From Ehretia macrophylla (lineage: Eukaryota > Streptophyta > Magnoliopsida > Boraginales > Ehretiaceae), in the NCBI GenBank assembly GCA_037974665.1, contig CM075766.1:51840569-51904568 (forward strand): DNA of 64,000 bases. Direction: 5' to 3'. The position numbers and the translations under genes are program-made. Shown one piece after another: positions 11,712 to 22,973 of this stretch; the first letter of the stretch is position 1, and every line of letters begins with the position of its first letter. Below the pieces are notes generated by a model, which made no database searches, was not told the DNA's origin, and was given only the letters and a program-made list of their open reading frames with translations.

Positions 11712-12763
11712 CCTGTGATCATCACTGCCACAACCCGTACATTTACCACTCTACCTCCAGCAGTTAGCCTCAATATGCCCTGACCGATTACAATAATTAC
11801 ACTGCTGGTTTTGTCTAACTGTAGTGTTTCCCGTAGGTGATGGGGCTCTGGCAGTAGTAGGAACTGTAGCTCCCTGCTGGGGTTTAGTCACAGCTGGCCT
11901 AGCCTGAATCTGCTACTGTGGCTGATATGGACGTAGCTGAGGACCCTGTGCAGAAGACTGATACTGCCTCGGCTGACTCTGACTGCTCTGGCCCAAATAC
12001 TGCTTCTTACTCGGCTGACTGCTCTCAGCTAACATCTCAGCCTTCCGTTTCTCAAACTTCGAGGCTGCCTGAAATGCCTCAAGAAAAGTAGTGTAGGTCT
12101 GCCCAGTCAAATGCAACTATATGTCTATTCTCAGCCCACGGACAAACCTATGAATCATCCTCCTAGCCAGCCGTACCAACTCGGGCATATACCTCGACAG
12201 GCTAACAAACCTAGCCTCGTACTGTGCAACAGTCATGTTTCCCTACTTCAGGGCCACAAACTCATCTTCCCTCCTTTCCAAGCCATCTTGGGAATATACT
12301 TATCCCGAAACTCACTTACAAAATCATCCCATAAATGTGGAACATCCTCACAATCCCACCTCAATCTGACAGTATTCCACCACTGCTCTGCATCGCCCTC
12401 AAACAGGAATGACGCATAATCTATTCTTGCCTCATCGGTGTACCTCAACGCGGTGAAAATCCTCTCAACTCGATTAATCGATCCCTCGGCCGCCTCATCA
12501 TCCGGCTCTCCGAAGAACTTTCCCGGCTCGTGCCTCAGAAATTTCTCTAACTGATTATTCTCAACTCTGTACCCCTGTCCACCAGGATTAGCTTGATTTC
12601 CCTGGGGATTATTCCTATCCAGCCTCTGCTCATGCAGCACCTGTGTGATCCAGTCTACTGCGGTAGTCATAGTAGCCATAAACTGCTCAGGCAACGGGAG
12701 CTGACCCTGTTTTGCTGCCTTTTCATCTGATCCTATACCTTGAGTACCACAACGTGGCGGCAT
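11712..12763 (-). pseudogene. Element B gag with zinc knuckles, frameshifted
   Basis: Gag starts at the ATG at 12763 (MPPRCGTQGIG) and shows the retrotransposon gag signature (EDAEQWWNTV-like, LWDDFVSEFRDKYIP) up to about 12260, where the frame shifts. A second open piece at 11913-12116 (TTFLEAFQAASKFEKRKAEM) is the C-terminal gag. It is followed by stops near 11910 and 11755, then CCHC-type knuckles (CNYCNRSGHIEANC and [14 protein letters not shown]). The product would form the virus-like particle and bind RNA. It is broken by at least one frameshift and two stops. Confidence 0.85.
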
Positions 12764-13055
12764 AGTAGCAACTCACAATAGCTGGCAACATTTAAAAGCA
12801 GTTTATAGATAGAAATATAGCACATAAGATTAGATAACAATCAAGTCAATAACAATCCAATATTCTAACACGCAATTCATATAAGACAAGTTTAACTTGC
12901 CACACTATTTCACTTAAACACATAAACATTCCAAGTTCACAAAGTCATACTATATCATTTTCTTTTCACTTAGCAATCATACATAAACACTTTAGCATTT
13001 TAGACCTTTACCCCACAGACCAAGAATCATATCCCGGCTCATGCAAGACTATCAT

Positions 13056-13067
13056 GCTCTGATACCA
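13056..13067 (-). promoter_or_regulatory. tRNA-Met primer-binding site of element B
   Basis: The minus strand reads TGGTATCAGAGC eight bases inside the 5' LTR. This is the usual plant tRNA-iMet-complementary primer site for first-strand synthesis. Confidence 0.9.
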
Positions 13068-13075
13068 CCTAAAGA

Positions 13076-15353
13076 TGTCACGCGCCGGCCTGACCCCGCA
13101 AAAGATCAAGCCCGGAGCCGACACACGGACGGAGTCTCCTCTGTACCACGGACGATCTGAAAACCCTAAAATCAATATAACACTTGCGAAAGCCATATAA
13201 TAATCAAAACAAGCCAACTTTCTTTAAAAACATACATCTCTTATTATCCAACTTTCCAAACCAAAATGATATGCATACTACACAAGTATTTATGCCACTA
13301 ATCAATTCCATTAGCATGCATTTCTTTACTAGTCACAAGGTATAAGTTTACAACTTTACATTCTTTCAACTTATACAACATAAGACCATAGAGGCCTCAA
13401 ACTAGAAAATACATACAAGGCTACAAGCCTCAAAATTAAACGACATCCAAGCAATATACATATCATGCAAGGCTCGCACAAAAATCTGGCAACCAACCAC
13501 CAGCAAAGCAGAGAAGTGCAATCACGGGAACACCTCCACCTGTTCCTCCTCCTCAATTACCTCAAGAGGGTCTGCTTCAACTACTCCTGTAAAAATATAG
13601 TATAGAGAGGAATGAGCAAAAACTATTGCTCAGCGAGGGCAATTGGTCTCAAGGTCGGAGATGAGAGGAGTATGCAATGCAATTAGCCAAACAATACATA
13701 CAAATCATATAGAGATACAACCAAAGCCAACAATAAAGCAAGGCAAGTATTTAAAGCTGTAAACACTCATTCAAAGGATACGATACTCTTTTCACGAGCA
13801 ACTTTCAAACACAAATTCGATGACGACGCACCGGCCCAAACCACCTTATAACACCAGTTTGGAATAGCCCGGAAATATCCATCAACCTACGACCCAAATC
13901 TCCCTGGGAGGCAACCCAAGCGAGAAAGGGAATAGCAGCAGAGCTAGAGCAACCAACACTGGCAACCCATGGCTATCCAGAGAGGCCCATCACTCACGCG
14001 CAAGACACTATGCAATACAAGACTCGATATAAGGCGATAAACAAGCGATAAAGCCACACGTGGCAGAATAACAAAGTAGGTTACTCTCGCACGTAATAGC
14101 AGCAATTGATAAGCATTTCAACCCAAAACAACTCAAGCAAGTATTTCAAGCAATCCTAAGCATTCTATAGGCATAAAGTCAAGAAAACACACAAAAACAC
14201 AAACCGACCCCAACTATCAAAACCCTACCATTTCCAAACGAGCCACGAGTTCTGGAAACCGACTTCACCAAACCTCCTAGGTCACCATAAGGCACGTCTA
14301 AAGACCCCGAAATCTTACTTTACCCTAGAACTCGCGCAAAGCCCCGATTTTCCCCTTTCTCGTTTGAACTACAACTATATCAACCAAACACCCAACCAAC
14401 GCCATAATCGCACCAAAAGTGCTTCCATGGCCTCCCGATACAATGCCAACACGCAAAACGAGAAAATGCTAAAGTCGACCTAAACGATCCTGACTTTCCC
14501 AAAGGCATAATTCTCATTTTTTCCACTACGCAATCCAAACAAACCATGCATTTAGGCATTCTAGCATACCTAGCATATTTCTACATCAATGGAAAGCATA
14601 ACAGCGCAACTTCAACGTTTCAAGGTTTTACTATTCATAAAACACTATTCAATTGACAATTTAATTTGCAATCACAACATTTAACCGCAGAAAATGTTAA
14701 AAAGCTATAAATACATGTTCTACAAATGCCAAGGAACATACTAGAAGCATCAAAATGATTTAAACAACATTCTACGGATAAAATCTAGAAATTGCAAATT
14801 TGATACACTAAACATTTAAATGCGCAAATAGCAAGATTCCCTCACCTCAAGTACTCCTAGTTGCTAGGAAAACAACGCTAGTTGCCTCGGAAATCACCCC
14901 GCACGAGCTCACGCGAAGATTGAACGTTTGAAAGGTTGAAATCTTTTTTTTTTCTCTTGGAACTCACGGCCCTCTCTCTTTGTTCAGCTGCTGTTTCTTT
15001 TTTTATTTTGCTTAGTTAAATGCTTATTTAAGTGTTAAATGGTCAAAGGGTCAAAGGTCCAAGTCAAACAACTTAAAACTTGGTCAAAGGCTCTATTTTT
15101 GTGCATTTTCAAGCTCAATAACTAACACCAATTAAATTTTCAGCTAGCAACAATTAAAATATAAAATTTAAGTCATCTAAATACTAGTTTCACTATTTAC
15201 TGAGGACTAGAAAACGTTCTCTAGCTATCGCTCCTTAAATGCAATGCACGTTGCGACATCGAGAAAGTAACAATTAATTCACAAAGAATTTAAGGAAATA
15301 AAATTTTTAAAATAATAAACAAGAAAATTCACATTCCGGGCTCGGTTATTACA
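13076..15353 (-). repeat. 5' LTR of element B
   Basis: TG...CA-bounded LTR, 2278 bp, matching 5858-8136. The outer terminus is followed by the target copy ATACT. Small differences from the 3' LTR include CGCGCCGG against CGCCCCGG at the inner end. Transcription would start here on the minus strand. No TATA box was assigned with confidence. Confidence 0.92.
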
Positions 15354-15358
15354 ATACT
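15354..15358. repeat. Target site duplication ATACT, right copy (element B)
   Basis: Exact repeat of 5853-5857, next to the LTR terminus at 15353. Confidence 0.9.
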
Positions 15359-15511
15359 ATTCCGACTGAATATGATAAAGCTTATAAAACAACGAGCTAC
15401 TATCATTTCTTCATTATAGATTGAGATCATCTTCGAACTTGGTACACAAATAGATAGAATAACAGCAAATAGCATCTTTCTAGCATGCATATTCGTGGAA
15501 CTCAATCTCAT
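15354..15511 (-). pseudogene. atp4: atp4 (orf25) pseudogene, 5' portion
   Basis: From the ATG at 15511 the minus strand encodes the N-terminus of plant mitochondrial ATP synthase subunit 4 (MRLSSTNMHARKMLFAVILS, SIYNEEMIVARCF, FIIFSRNS). This would be the membrane-anchored end of the peripheral stalk. After 52 codons it meets the ATACT duplication and element B. The frame resumes at 5857 with IGKTFKV. The nad4L-then-atp4 order on the same strand is a known mitochondrial arrangement. Substitutions relative to the protein I recall (for example A to V, G to S) suggest relaxed selection. Confidence 0.88.
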
Positions 15512-15681
15512 TTAGAAAGCCTTATCTCTATCTTTCAGCAACTGAACGGGAAATGGTTTAGGAAAAGACTTTAGAATCGGATGCGCTTGCCTAGCGAGTA
15601 AGGCCCTGACCCTGCCAACCAAGTCAAAATCAAAAAGAAAGAAGAGAACTTCGTATTTTGGTAACTCTGAGGGAGTCATGT

Positions 15682-15984
15682 TTAACCTTGAATGCTATTA
15701 ATTGATTCTACAACAATAGTCCCTCTGACTTGGAAAGTAATAACGAAAATAGCTAACGCAATAGCAGATTCCACAGCTACCACTGTTGGAACCAATGAAT
15801 CAAATAATTGACCCATCATATCATCCGAAGAAACAGAAAATACCAAAAAGTTCGAATTCACAACTAATAACATTGATTCAATTAGCATTGACATAATAGG
15901 AATATTTCGTCTATTTAGGAGGATTCCCCGAATACTTGAAATAGAGATGATCATAGAAAATGTGAAATATTTGATAGGATCCGT
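15682..15984 (-). pseudogene. nad4L: nad4L, full-length mitochondrial gene copy (ACG start)
   Basis: Encodes NADH dehydrogenase subunit 4L, a small membrane subunit of respiratory complex I. Starting at ACG (15984-15982), the frame has exactly 100 codons before TAA (15682-15684), the usual plant length. ACG is the genomic initiator known to be edited to AUG in plant mitochondria. Recognisable blocks are [43 protein letters not shown] and INSIQG. Codons such as those in [11 protein letters not shown] keep Ser where the edited protein is expected to be more hydrophobic. The frame is intact, but substitutions (Ala to Val, Arg to Gln) and the nested nuclear elements make a non-functional nuclear copy most likely. 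Confidence 0.87.
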
Positions 15985-16059
15985 TTTGGGAACGTAGAAT
16001 GTAAGAGAAATTCAAATGTTATAACTCTAGTACGTCAAGAACCATCAGAAAAAGAAAGA

Positions 16060-16425
16060 CTACCTGCCAAGAAATTGTATAACTTGGAGAAAGTATTCAC
16101 TTTGCATTCCCTGAGAAATAATATCACAATAAATATCATGTAGAAGGCTCTCCTCTGCAAAAGATAGATATGCGTTTACCTCTTGGAGATTGACTTCTGT
16201 TGGTAAGTTCACATCTTCAGTAGTATCTCTATAGACTCTCAAAAGAATTGAGAGTTGCTCAATGATCTTTTCCTTAACAACATCTATGGTAACTGATATT
16301 ATCTTTGTTTCCATATTAAGACTATTTATTTGATGGATCATTTGGCTAACCCTAACAGCTACAAGAATAGCTACATGCAGAGCCAAACCCATCCTAGAAA
16401 TGAAATCAACAACGAGTTGATCCAT
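16060..16425 (-). CDS. Unrecognised 121-codon ORF upstream of nad4L
   Basis: An open frame starts at the ATG at 16425 and ends 75 bp before nad4L, in the same orientation. The protein begins with a short hydrophobic stretch (MGLALHVAILVAV) and is otherwise acidic and helical in character (EVNAYLSFAEESLLHDIYCDII). I do not recognise it. Its position suggests either an unidentified mitochondrial reading frame in the nad4L-atp4 neighbourhood or chance survival of an open frame. No start signal can be assigned. Confidence 0.35.
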   Translation of the reverse strand: MDQLVVDFISRMGLALHVAILVAVRVSQMIHQINSLNMETKIISVTIDVVKEKIIEQLSILLRVYRDTTEDVNLPTEVNLQEVNAYLSFAEESLLHDIYCDIISQGMQSEYFLQVIQFLGR

Positions 16426-19400
16426 AATGAGTATTAGAAAAAAGTGCTCTTAAATAAGACCGCCAACTCGTATCCCAAAGATACAACTATTAATTTCCTA
16501 TTCTCTTGTGTAGAAGTGTAGTGTGGTGAGGTTTTGCCTCACAGAAGGTTGGGGAAAAAGCCAAAACGAAACTAACGGAGATTGAAGTATACTCCGTGCT
16601 GCGAAATGGATTCGGCCAATACAATACTGAGTCTTATTAAGGCCATGAAGACGGACAGCGCTTTTAGCTTGCCTGCCTATAGGGTTATTTTTGATCTTGT
16701 ACCTAGGGTTTGGTACACTTCACACCAAGCCAATCTCGACAAAGTGAAAAGTGGAATCGATTCGATCATTCAAGTCAGATAGCATTTATCTACGCCGACC
16801 TACATTAACAACTTTCTTCTCTTATGAGATTTTGATTTAATAGCAAACAATGGTTATTTCAAACATCGTCTACTGTCCCACCAACTGATTAGTGGGTTCA
16901 TGTCGCACATAAATCGAGACTTGAGAAGGAGGCTATATGAGAGAGTCCAGCATAACTGAAATCATCTAAGCTGACAAGGACCCTGAAAATGAGGATTATG
17001 AGGAAGAAGGCTTCAGTGAAGAGGAAAATACAGACTGAAGCAGAGAAGGCGACCGAAGAGAGATCTAATGGTGAAGTACCCAGCAGAAGGTAAGGCTAGG
17101 AAATACCACAAGAAGGGACAGACCTCGTCAACTGGGTTTTCTTATGAGCTTTCTTTCAGAAGGCTTGGCTCCGAAAGATGACCCGATGGAGGAAGACTTG
17201 AAGGTTGGTAAGTCAGACCCAGGTTAAAGAAAATGAGCCAAAGATTCAAGTTTAGTTAGGTAACTTACCTGATAAGGTGGATTGCAAGATGATCCTGACT
17301 TTGCCAAGAAAGTTCATGGCAAAAACCAATCAGAATGAATCTTTGGAAATGGATGTGGTGGATAGTCAGTAAGTTTGCCATGAGGTTGTGATGCCAAAAG
17401 TGCCAGCCTCGAGGAGGTTACCTGAAGAAGGTTATTCTCATTATCACTGGCAGTCTAACCAATGAACTATGTATTGGAGCTTACCTATTCTCCAGGTCTG
17501 TTATTAGGATGCGATGGAAGTTGGGGTGGCTTCACTGTGCTTTATATCTTAAGCAATGTGCTTCTTCCCTTCAGAATGGATCGGTCAAGCTCCTCTTATC
17601 TTTCCAACTCGAAAACCAGCCATTATTCATAAAGTCTTTGTTAAAGAGGCACGGATCAGGGAATGGAAAATTGGATGCTAGGTATCGATGTTTGACTTTT
17701 TATATTCTCTCTTTCGATGGCGCTATCACTTTTGAGCGATAGTCGGAACTAATGACTAGTATTAGAAAACTAAACCTAGGATTCTACATAGCCTTTATGT
17801 TAACAAGAAAGGCTTGCCTAGATCTTGTATTCCATCTACCATAGATGTTTTTTTTCTTTTTACTACACAAGCAACCCTGGGAGTGAGAAAAGCGGAAGTG
17901 GGATAGGAATAAACCAGTAACAAGAACTAGTCTACTTATAATAATATAAAGTAGTAAGCTGAAGTCTTCAAGTTCATCAAGATGTCTAAGAACAATAGAA
18001 AAGGGATGTGTAAGGGCATTTGTAACATTATGTGCATTCCGGCCTTATGCTACAACCCACATGGCAGTATGGGCATTTTTTACACCTATGGCATTTGTAA
18101 GAAAAAGAAAGGAAGAAGACGAGTTAGAACAGGAAGCAGGCCCCCTTGGATCAAATAAGAAATGAAGTAAAGGTAGCTTTTCGCTGGGTCTTATTGTAAG
18201 CTTTTACACTATTCCAACATCATTCGAATAGGGTACTGATTGAATTGTAAACTTTCGGGTTAATCGATAAACTCCGGGACAAGGAAGATGCCGTTGAAAA
18301 AGTAAGTTCGAGCTTGAGTGCCCCTTTTAGGATGGGGTTTTAGCCTATTAAATAAATTCTTTTTTTATAGTTTCGTGGAATGATGAATGAAGGAAGACCA
18401 TGCCACTAGAGTAAGGGTGTTTGCTCGCTTAGTCTTATTGAGGGAGAAGTTCTTATAACGAAGACACTTGCTAAGCTTTGGTTTCGATCGTTGGTTAATT
18501 GGGTAGGTGTCGATAGCAGCAGAACCTATTGTTTGGTCCATACCACGAAAAAAGGAAAGTATGCCCTTTATTTCACTAGATAGTTAACCTGTACGAACGC
18601 GTGCTTGTCCAGTTTTTCAGGGATGGCTTCATCAATAACATTTGTCACTGAGAAAGTGTTTTACATGGATGTACGGGAACCAAAGGCTCTATTTAAGTAA
18701 GTAAGCCCGCAACATCACTACCAGATCGAAAGTCAAGATAAGTTTCAGTTCTAGGTAAAAATCCATAACCACCAGTCCCTCATCTTGTAGCCTTCGTATC
18801 CGTCTCCTGTTCTAAAGTCCATCGGCCTTCACCTGTTTTTTGTCAAAAAGTGAGAAAAAGTTCGAAGCCCATCTTTAGTTGGAGCTCTCCTGCTGCCCTT
18901 GGGAATTCCTTTAATTGAGAGGGAATTTCGTTTGGTTGTAGTCCAGTTCCAGTATAAATAAATAGGGGCAGCCTTGATGGATGATGGCCAAGAAGCCGTC
19001 TTTCTAGTATGATCGCAGAGCGTCAGTCGGCTCCCCAATTCATTTATAGGGAAGGGGCCTTGTGCCTCCCTACATGCATAATCTATCATGAGCTAGGTCT
19101 CACATGCCAGGATCTCCTTATTTATGAAGCATGCTTATCAGAGATGTCGAGGGAGCATTTCGTTGCAAGTTTTCGGCCAGCCGATGAGAGTTTGCTTAGG
19201 AAAATATGTAAGAGATTGAAAAGCATATTTCAAGCAAACCTGTTAGTGATGTACTTCTAATTAGATCAATTAAGCCATCCGTCAAGGTCAAGCCCTGTCA
19301 CTCGACTTGGGAGAATCATTCTTTTTCTCCTGGCCAGTAAAATGGTATGTTATTTTATCCTCTCCCATCCCAGAGCAGGAGTAAGCCTATCAGTAGCTGG

Positions 19401-20558
19401 CACTGGTCTATCTTTCTTTCTTAAGGCGGGAAGGAAAGGCTAAGGCAAGTAAATGTTCACAAAGGAAAGGGCTCGTCGAAGTCTCATTTCTTACAACTAT
19501 CTTTTTGAAGCAGATAGTTCACAGTGCTTATTCTATTGATACTTATAAAGCCAACTCATGTTTCCTGTTCGAAAACTCTTTTTCAGTATCATCGTACTCA
19601 ACATTAGTTGTTTCCTTTTTTATTGGAATGAGGCTGACTTCTTTCTTCTATATGTGGAAAGGTTAGTAGACTACATCAAGATGGCCCTGTCCTTCATGGA
19701 AAAGATTCATCATTCCATTGAAGGTGGTGGAAGCGGCGGTGTCAGCCCTTCTCCCTTCCCTTTTAGCCAAAGAAAACAATCAAGCAGGACTGACACTGAC
19801 CCCCCGGGAGCCTTCTTCCTTCTATTCCAAAAACTAGAAGGAGAACTCCCAGCTCTGGGGTTGATTGAATGATTTTTGTTCACCGCTAAGCTAATTGTTT
19901 TGTCCTACTTTACTCTATTATGATACCTCACCCTAGGGTTAGGAGCTGGCTTAAGCCATGCCCTTACTTGACTCCTAATCCTGGATACGCAGCTAAAAAG
20001 AGAAAGAGCTTATCCCTTAGGTCAACTACCTTTTTAGCTTTAGATAATCTAGTGAAAGCAGAACCCGTGCCTTAAGGAATAGTAGGATCAATTGGTAAGT
20101 AGATTCCCATTCCCTTAAGCCCGATATTCCTTATTGAAAGCCTTGAACCAAGTGTGGACTCGATTCCCTTTCCGGGTAAAAGATAGGGCTATTCAAACCA
20201 ATCTAACCAAGCCACCCAAGAAAAAGAATCTTAGCTAGTCTAATGCTAGGTGATTCGATTCATCTCTATCAATGACTTAACCACCATCCCAAATTCAACT
20301 CATTCAAGCCCGACTCGACAATAGGAAGAAGAGTTGATTCAATGTTAGCAAGAAGAGCTTCTTTTTCCTCCCCTAGAGAAGTCAGGAAGTAAGATAGCAG
20401 TAAAAACCCTTTCTTCCACATTAATCGGTGATTCTTTCTTTCCTAAAGAAAGTGGAATAAGTAAAGCTGGACCTTCTCTCTTTTGGCTGTCGATTGCATG
20501 CAGTTTGACCGTCGTTCACCTTTTTGATTTATTTGAATTCCATTCTCAGATCAGATTA
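16426..20558. other. Spacer, probably mitochondrial-derived, no recognised gene
   Basis: It adjoins nad4L/atp4 with no visible boundary and has the mixed, purine-run-rich look of plant mitochondrial intergenic DNA. Open frames at 16582-16782, 17509-17742, 18829-19089, 19009-19260 and 19558-19872 gave no recognisable domain and no shared neighbour, so I do not call them genes. No tRNA or rRNA was seen. Mitochondrial origin here is inferred from continuity, not shown. Confidence 0.5.
17982..18158 (+). CDS. Small Cys-rich, basic ORF (58 aa), unrecognised
   Basis: ATG at 17982 to TAA at 18156-18158. The N-terminal half has five cysteines with close spacing (MCKGICNIMCIPALC, then GIC), and the C-terminal half is strongly basic (KKKKGRRRVR). 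This resembles a zinc-binding or nucleic-acid-binding mini-protein, but the ORF is short and in probable spacer DNA, so chance is a real alternative. No neighbour supports a function. Confidence 0.2.
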   Translation: MSKNNRKGMCKGICNIMCIPALCYNPHGSMGIFYTYGICKKKKGRRRVRTGSRPPWIK

Positions 20559-20563
20559 GATAC
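20559..20563. repeat. Target site duplication GATAC, left copy (element C)
   Basis: GATAC directly before the LTR start TGTGACG; repeated exactly at 26411-26415. Confidence 0.9.
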
Positions 20564-22973
20564 TGTGACGCCCGAGATTCTACCGTACACATTTTTAAAT
20601 GTGGCATCTATTAATTGCGCATTAAATTATGTGCTTTACCTGTTGTCTTTCTTGGTCACTATTCATTCCATTTTTAAACTGCATTATATTAGTGAATTAG
20701 CATTTTTATTAAATCATATTAATTGTTAAAGGAATGGGAAAAATGTGCAATTGAGCTAGGAACGATAGGAGCACACGTTTAGAAAATGTTTTAATGGTTC
20801 AATGAATAGTGTTACGTAACATAACTTAGTAATTTAATTAGCTAGCATATATTCTTCACCTTAGGCTCGTTTTAAGGTTATCAACGTTCATTTTAGTAGA
20901 CCACTAAGCACCTAACTTGATCCCATTTAATATATATGCTCATAAAACACCACCTATCTCATAACTTAACAAAACACAAAAAAAAAGAGAAGATGCAGGA
21001 ATTACTGTAGCAAATCCGAGAATAGTATAGGAGGAGAATGAGAGGATTTTGCTCATCAAATCTTCAAGCCAAGCCAAGCCAAGCCTAGAACAAGTAGTTT
21101 AGGGTGTTTGCTAGCCTCCCGAGAGTTCCTACGCGCAATTGGTGAGGGTTTTCATGACTTTTTATGCATATCTAAAATGTTACATTTTTCTTGATTTGTT
21201 GAAAATGTTATCAAATGCTATTGCAAAGCTTATCTATGCTATTATACCTTGTATATAAGTGCTAGAGAACACATTTGAGCTATTAGTTCGCATTTTAAAC
21301 AGTTGGAATCGTCATTTCAATTTATGAGGTGAATAGTGACGTTTTTTCTAGGGTTTTGTGTAATTGCTCGAATTAGCTTGATTTAATACTTCTAATAGAT
21401 GCCTTAGGTGCTAGTGAAGATAACCTAATAGCCCCGTGCACTTGCATTGCCCTTAAATCGCCTAAAAATGGAAAATAACCGACTTTAACTTGGGGCTTTT
21501 GGGGTTAATGCGAATTCGGGTGGATTCGGGCTTCAATTTTAGTATCCTTAGGCTACCTAGGTGCTATAGATGCCTTGATATCCCTTGTTTGAAGCCCGGA
21601 CAATGTATGTGTAGTTTAAAGCCATAAGAGAGAATTTGGGGCTTTCGGGGTAAACGCGGGCATTTGAATGAGTTAGAGGGTTGAGAGGGTACCTTGAGGA
21701 TTAGTTAGAAGGTTGGGAGAGTTTCCTTTGAAAATGAAATCATTAACTTTGGTTTGGAAGAGAAATAGTTTGTAAAATAAAGGGGGTTAAGTGCAATTTC
21801 GGTTGTCTCACACTTCTAAATGCACGGCATGACTTCTTGAGAGTTTATATGTGATATTAAGTTGATTTGGAGCTTTTGGTATAATCCTATGGTTATTTTG
21901 TAATGTCTCTTTGCAAAACTGCATATTTGCTTATATAATTGTTCTATTCTGATTGCATCGAGGTCAACCTACTTTGTTGATCCTCATATGTGTTAATGCT
22001 TATATTATTGCTATTAACTTGCCATCGTTAAGTGCATTGCATAGTGGTTGCGCAACCATAGTGTGAGGGGCGGATGTGTTGAATATCGGCTGGGCGGCAG
22101 AGGGCTTGCCGGTGGATATTCAAACTCCGTACCCTAATCCCTCATTCGCCTGGTCCGGAGATTGCCAGGGGATGTTGGGTCGTAGGATTATCGGGGTACA
22201 TCCGGAGTACACCCACTGGAGTGTTTGGGGTTATGCCGGCTTATCGTGATCGTGCTCGTGGTTCGTGGATCGTGAATGAAGACCAGTGAAGATTGGTGTA
22301 TAGGGGTTATGTGAAATGTATCCTTTAAATGTGTGGTTATTTAAGTTTCATTGTTTCTTTAATTGTCTAAGTGTTATTGTTGTATAATTGTATTATCTGT
22401 TGCATTGCACGCCCCGGGACTATATCCCTCACTGGGCAACAGTGGTTGCTCATACCTCGCTAACATGTTTCAGGTGGCGCAGTTGGAGGAGTTGCCCTAG
22501 TTGCTGTGTGTTATTCTGAAGTGGCTGTGCCTTCTTGTTTCTATTTGGTATTTGTGTATCTATTTTGTGGCCTAAGGGCTTTGTTTATATTGGTTGCTGT
22601 AAGAAGTTGAAGGATAGTTGGTTGTAGTGTAGATTTGGGAACCTATATCTTGTAATAACTTATGTTTCTGCTCTCAATTACCTTGCATGCTTGGTAGTGA
22701 ATGTTCTAACTCTAGCCACTAGCATGCTTGTGTGTTTTTGGAACTATAGTATGCTTCAAGGCTCGGATGGCCTTAATCCTTTGATCTTTAGTTATGAAAA
22801 GTTTGTCTTACCTTGTTGTGGCTTTATTGAGTGTTTACAGGTTGTTCAGAATGTCTACAATACAGGGGAAACTCTGTCCGTTTTCCCTAAAATTTTGTGC
22901 CCGGGGTTTGGAATTGGGTGAGAATAGCATGATAAATAGGAGTCCCGGTCTCGTGAGGGATCGGGGCGTTACA
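20564..22973 (+). repeat. 5' LTR of element C
   Basis: TGTGACGCCCGAG... to ...CGGGGCGTTACA, nearly identical to 24000-26410. It contains the hairpin TGGGCAAC/GTTGCTCA at 22433-22452, and a block at about 22185-22215 (CATCCGGAGTACACCC) that recurs in inverted orientation in solo LTR D. Open frames here are repeated in the other LTR as part of the repeat and are not genes. Confidence 0.92.

Larger units (their letters stand above)
5858..15353 (-). mobile_element. Element B: full-length Tekay-type Ty3/gypsy LTR retrotransposon, inactivated
   Basis: A complete 9.5-kb element on the minus strand. Its parts, in order of decreasing coordinate, are the 5' LTR (13076-15353), primer site, gag, protease-RT-RNaseH, integrase-chromodomain, polypurine tract and 3' LTR (5858-8136). 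It is flanked by the 5-bp duplication ATACT and sits inside the atp4 pseudogene. All coding parts carry stops or frame breaks, so it could not move without helper proteins. The two LTRs are nearly equal in length (2279 and 2278 bp) and differ at a low percentage of sites by eye. It belongs to the same family as element A, which lies in the opposite orientation. Confidence 0.93.

Noticed and set aside
16900..17480. Possible retroelement gag/protease remnant on the plus strand (KFMAKTNQNESLEMDVVDSQ)
   Set aside because: No recognised motif and many stops; the resemblance is too weak to annotate.
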